From NCBI RefSeq assembly GCF_010668395.1, contig NZ_WUEY01000027.1, forward strand, positions 1-64,000: a stretch of DNA of 64,000 bases. Direction: 5' to 3'. A program made the position numbers and the translations under genes. Shown here one piece after another: positions 61,968 to 64,000 of the stretch. The stretch comes from Martinezella lusitana. Its GTDB lineage: Bacteria > Pseudomonadota > Alphaproteobacteria > Rhizobiales > Rhizobiaceae. Position 1 is the stretch's first letter. Each line of letters starts with the position of its first letter. A model generated the notes under the pieces. That model had not been told where the DNA came from. It saw only the letters and a program-made list of their open reading frames with translations, and made no database searches.

Positions 61968-62684
61968 CTATTCGGAAGCGCGATATTTGGACCAGATTCC
62001 CTTCGCGCCGAGCTTGGCGACCAGTGCGGCGTGAGCCTCCAGCTCTTCCCCGCTCAACCGGCTCGGCAGCGGATTGGGCCGCGCAAAAATATCGGCAACG
62101 ATATCCTCCGCATCATCATTCTGACGGGACCGCGCCGACGAGCCGTTGCTGCTGCCGAGACCGAGTGCCGTCTGTCGGCCGCCGATCATCTCGATATAGA
62201 CCTCGGCCAGCAATTCCGAGTCGAGCAGCGCGCCGTGCTTCGTGCGGTGCGAGTTGTCGATGCCGTAGCGACGGCAGAGCGCATCCAGCGAATTCGGGCC
62301 CATCGGATGCTTGCGGCGGGCCATGGCGAGCGTATCGATCACCATGTCCGGCAGAATCGGCGGGCGGCCGAGCCGTGCGAATTCCGCATTGACGAAGCCC
62401 ATATCGAAGGTGGCGTTGTGCGCGATCCATTTGGCATCGCCGAAAAAGTCGAGGATTTGGTCTGCGACCTCCTCGAAGGGCGGCTTGTCCTTCAGCGATT
62501 CATCGGTAATGCCGTGCACGGCAAGCGCATCCGGATGAACCTTGCGGTCGCCGGGATTGATGAAGAGATGCAGCGTATTGCCGGTCGGGAAATGGTTTAT
62601 CAGCTCTATGCCGCCGATTTCGATGATGCGGTCCGCCCTGTTGTCGAGACCGGTGGTTTCCGTATCGAAAATGATTTCGCGCAT
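61968..62684 (-). CDS. dnaQ: DNA polymerase III epsilon subunit (proofreading)
   Basis: 238-aa 3'-5' exonuclease. ExoI FDTETTGLD (residues 6-14), ExoII HNATFDMGFVN and ExoIII HGALLDSELLAEVY are present. The C-terminal tail would contact the polymerase subunit. It follows coaE by 17 bp. Confidence 0.97.
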   Translation of the reverse strand: MREIIFDTETTGLDNRADRIIEIGGIELINHFPTGNTLHLFINPGDRKVHPDALAVHGITDESLKDKPPFEEVADQILDFFGDAKWIAHNATFDMGFVNAEFARLGRPPILPDMVIDTLAMARRKHPMGPNSLDALCRRYGIDNSHRTKHGALLDSELLAEVYIEMIGGRQTALGLGSSNGSSARSRQNDDAEDIVADIFARPNPLPSRLSGEELEAHAALVAKLGAKGIWSKYRASE

Positions 62685-62701
62685 GTCGGGGTTCCGCTTT
62701 C

Positions 62702-63301
62702 CTATTCCTCGACCGGCGGCTTGCGCCGCAGATCCGCAATGATTTCTCTCACCTGTTCGCGAGCCGCATCGATGCTTCCGCCGGTATCGATAATATAGTC
62801 GGCGCGCGCCCGCTTTTCCGCATCCGGCGTCTGCCGGGAGAGAATCATGTTGAATTTTTCCTCTGTCATGCCCGGCCGGGCAAGCACTCTTTCTCTCTGA
62901 ATCTGTGGATCGCAGCTGACGACGACGATCTTGTCCAGTCTCTTGTCGGCGCCGGTCTCGAACAGCAGCGGGATATCCAGCACCACCATATCGACGCCGG
63001 CCTGCCGATGACGCTCGAGAAACCGGAGCTCGCGCTCTCGAACCAGCGGATGGACGATGTCTTCGAGACGCTTGAAACCGGAGGGATCGCCCGCAAGTTT
63101 TCGGCTGAGCTCCTGCCGGTCGACCTTGCCGCCGCTGGTCGTGCCAGGGAAAGCGGCCTCGACCAGGGGGACCGCTTCGCCGCCGTAGAGATCATGCACG
63201 ACCGCATCGGAATCGTTCACCGGAATTCCGGCATCGGCAAAGAGTTTCGCCGAGGTCGACTTTCCCATGCCGATCGATCCGGTGAGCCCGATCCTGATCA
63301 T
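62702..63301 (-). CDS. coaE: Dephospho-CoA kinase
   Basis: 199 aa. The P-loop GSIGMGKST is at residues 8-16; VVLDIPLLFETG and the lid region RQTPDAEKRARADYII are characteristic. It performs the last step of coenzyme A synthesis. Its ATG overlaps the aroE stop by 1 nt. Confidence 0.97.
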   Translation of the reverse strand: MIRIGLTGSIGMGKSTSAKLFADAGIPVNDSDAVVHDLYGGEAVPLVEAAFPGTTSGGKVDRQELSRKLAGDPSGFKRLEDIVHPLVRERELRFLERHRQAGVDMVVLDIPLLFETGADKRLDKIVVVSCDPQIQRERVLARPGMTEEKFNMILSRQTPDAEKRARADYIIDTGGSIDAAREQVREIIADLRRKPPVEE

Positions 63302-64000
63302 CAGTGCTTGTCCATGTCGGCGATAATCAAAGCCCTCAGGGTTTCATCGACCGCCGGACGTTTTCCGAACCATTTTTCGAAACCGGGCACGGCCTGATGT
63401 AGGAGCATGCCCAGACCATCGACGGTGGCAAAGCCCTGCTCCTCCGCCTGGGCCAGAAGCGGCGTCTTCAGCGGCACATAGACAATGTCGGTAACGACCG
63501 CCTGCCGCGCAAGAGGCGAGAAGTCGATCCGGGGAGCCGCTTCGCCATCCATGCCGAGCGACGTCGTATTGATGAAGAGGCCGGCACCCCGCATGGTTTC
63601 GCCGAGAGCGGCCATCGGATGGGCATGAACCCGTTCGCCGAAGCGATCCGCCAGTTCCTGTGCCCGCTCGACGGTGCGGTTGACGACGTGAATTTCCTTG
63701 AAGCCGCGATCGCGCACAGCCTGGATCACGGCGCGGCTGGCGCCCCCTGCTCCGAGGATGACGGCGCGATCACTGCGGTCCCAACCGGGATGGCGCTCAT
63801 CGAGGTTCGCCGTGAAACCGCGGCCGTCGGTATTCGTCGCGTGCAGCAGCCCGCCCTCAAGCCAAAGGGTATTGGAAGCGCCAAGTTCTTCCGAAAGCTC
63901 GTCCGGTCGATCGGCGAGTTTGAAGGCTGCTTCCTTGTGAGGGATCGTGACATTGCCGCCGACGAAACCGCCGGTGCCGTCTTTCAGGGATGCGATGAAG
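63301..64000 (-). CDS. aroE: Shikimate dehydrogenase (NADP+), 5' end outside the window
   Basis: The frame is open from the stop at 63301 to the window edge (at least 232 codons). Visible motifs are NVTIPHKEAAF (catalytic Lys), NTDGRGF and the NADP-binding LGAGGASRAV; the C-terminal GLGMLLHQAV block is typical. It reduces 3-dehydroshikimate in the aromatic amino acid pathway. The N-terminal part, about 50 residues, is missing. First visible gene of the aroE-coaE-dnaQ operon. Confidence 0.95.
   Translation of the reverse strand, partial: FIASLKDGTGGFVGGNVTIPHKEAAFKLADRPDELSEELGASNTLWLEGGLLHATNTDGRGFTANLDERHPGWDRSDRAVILGAGGASRAVIQAVRDRGFKEIHVVNRTVERAQELADRFGERVHAHPMAALGETMRGAGLFINTTSLGMDGEAAPRIDFSPLARQAVVTDIVYVPLKTPLLAQAEEQGFATVDGLGMLLHQAVPGFEKWFGKRPAVDETLRALIIADMDKH

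Noticed and set aside
63301..63999. Apparent split of aroE into two short frames
   Set aside because: The aroE frame is continuous to the window edge; the split arises only from internal start codons, so there is no frameshift.
1..64000. Search for tRNA, rRNA, CRISPR arrays, insertion sequences and prophage genes
   Set aside because: No cloverleaf-like sequence, spaced direct repeats, transposase or phage structural gene was recognised in any intergenic region.

Overview
The window is high-GC, densely coding bacterial chromosome from an alphaproteobacterium of the Rhizobium/Agrobacterium group (Rhizobiales). The evidence is the ChvI-ChvG pair beside pckA and a short HprK/EIIA/HPr module, the ActS-ActR redox pair, a DivL-type kinase, AddAB instead of RecBCD, a trpFBA-accD-folC operon, and rhizobial mosaic intergenic palindromes. 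All the genes are core chromosomal genes. I see no rRNA, tRNA, insertion sequence, prophage or CRISPR array. The aroE-coaE-dnaQ / secB / gyrB block at the right end is typical of the origin-proximal part of rhizobial chromosomes (inference from known synteny).

Layout. 1-6.3 kb: HrpB helicase, the ActS/ActR two-component system, an MmcB-like nuclease-fold protein and an L,D-transpeptidase. 6.5-15.4 kb, all minus strand: malate synthase G, a hydantoinase/oxoprolinase-family protein, a cytochrome P450, a DUF1402 protein and the HslUV protease. 15.6-20.3 kb, plus strand: the histidine cluster hisB-(DUF2628)-hisH-hisA-hisF-hisE followed by coaA. 20.3-23.5 kb, minus strand: AlkB, ArfB and PckA. 23.8-27.9 kb, plus strand: ChvI, ChvG, short HprK, mannose-type EIIA and HPr, i.e. 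envelope-stress signalling next to a regulatory PTS without a sugar permease. 28.1-41.9 kb, plus strand: AhcY, a DivL-like kinase, a TsaE-AmgK fusion, MurU, AddB, AddA and thioredoxin. 42-47.1 kb, minus strand: trpF-trpB-trpA-accD-folC. 47.4-54.1 kb, minus strand: YgjP-type metallopeptidase, DUF2852, intracellular PHB depolymerase, FAH-family hydrolase, PLP decarboxylase and glutathionyl-hydroquinone reductase. 54.2-55.2 kb, plus strand: DUF2218 protein and nitroreductase. 55.3-60.6 kb, minus strand: GyrB, then an overlapping Tim44/MltA/Smr/HTH operon. 60.8-61.9 kb, plus strand: FxsA and SecB. 61.9-64 kb, minus strand: DnaQ, CoaE and AroE (cut by the window edge).

The most interesting non-coding signals are: (1) a plus-strand promoter-like sequence followed by a strong orphan terminator between the DUF2852 gene and phaZ, suggesting an unannotated small RNA of about 70 nt; (2) a nested triple half-site operator upstream of ahcY; (3) a perfect 11-bp inverted repeat in the promoter region of the FAH-family gene. 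Protein-level oddities include a DivL-type kinase with Tyr in place of the phospho-accepting His, a TsaE-AmgK fusion followed by MurU, an AccD without its zinc-ribbon cysteines, an AddB without a Walker A motif, and an MltA without a visible signal peptide. Several families of dispersed palindromic repeats occupy the intergenic regions.
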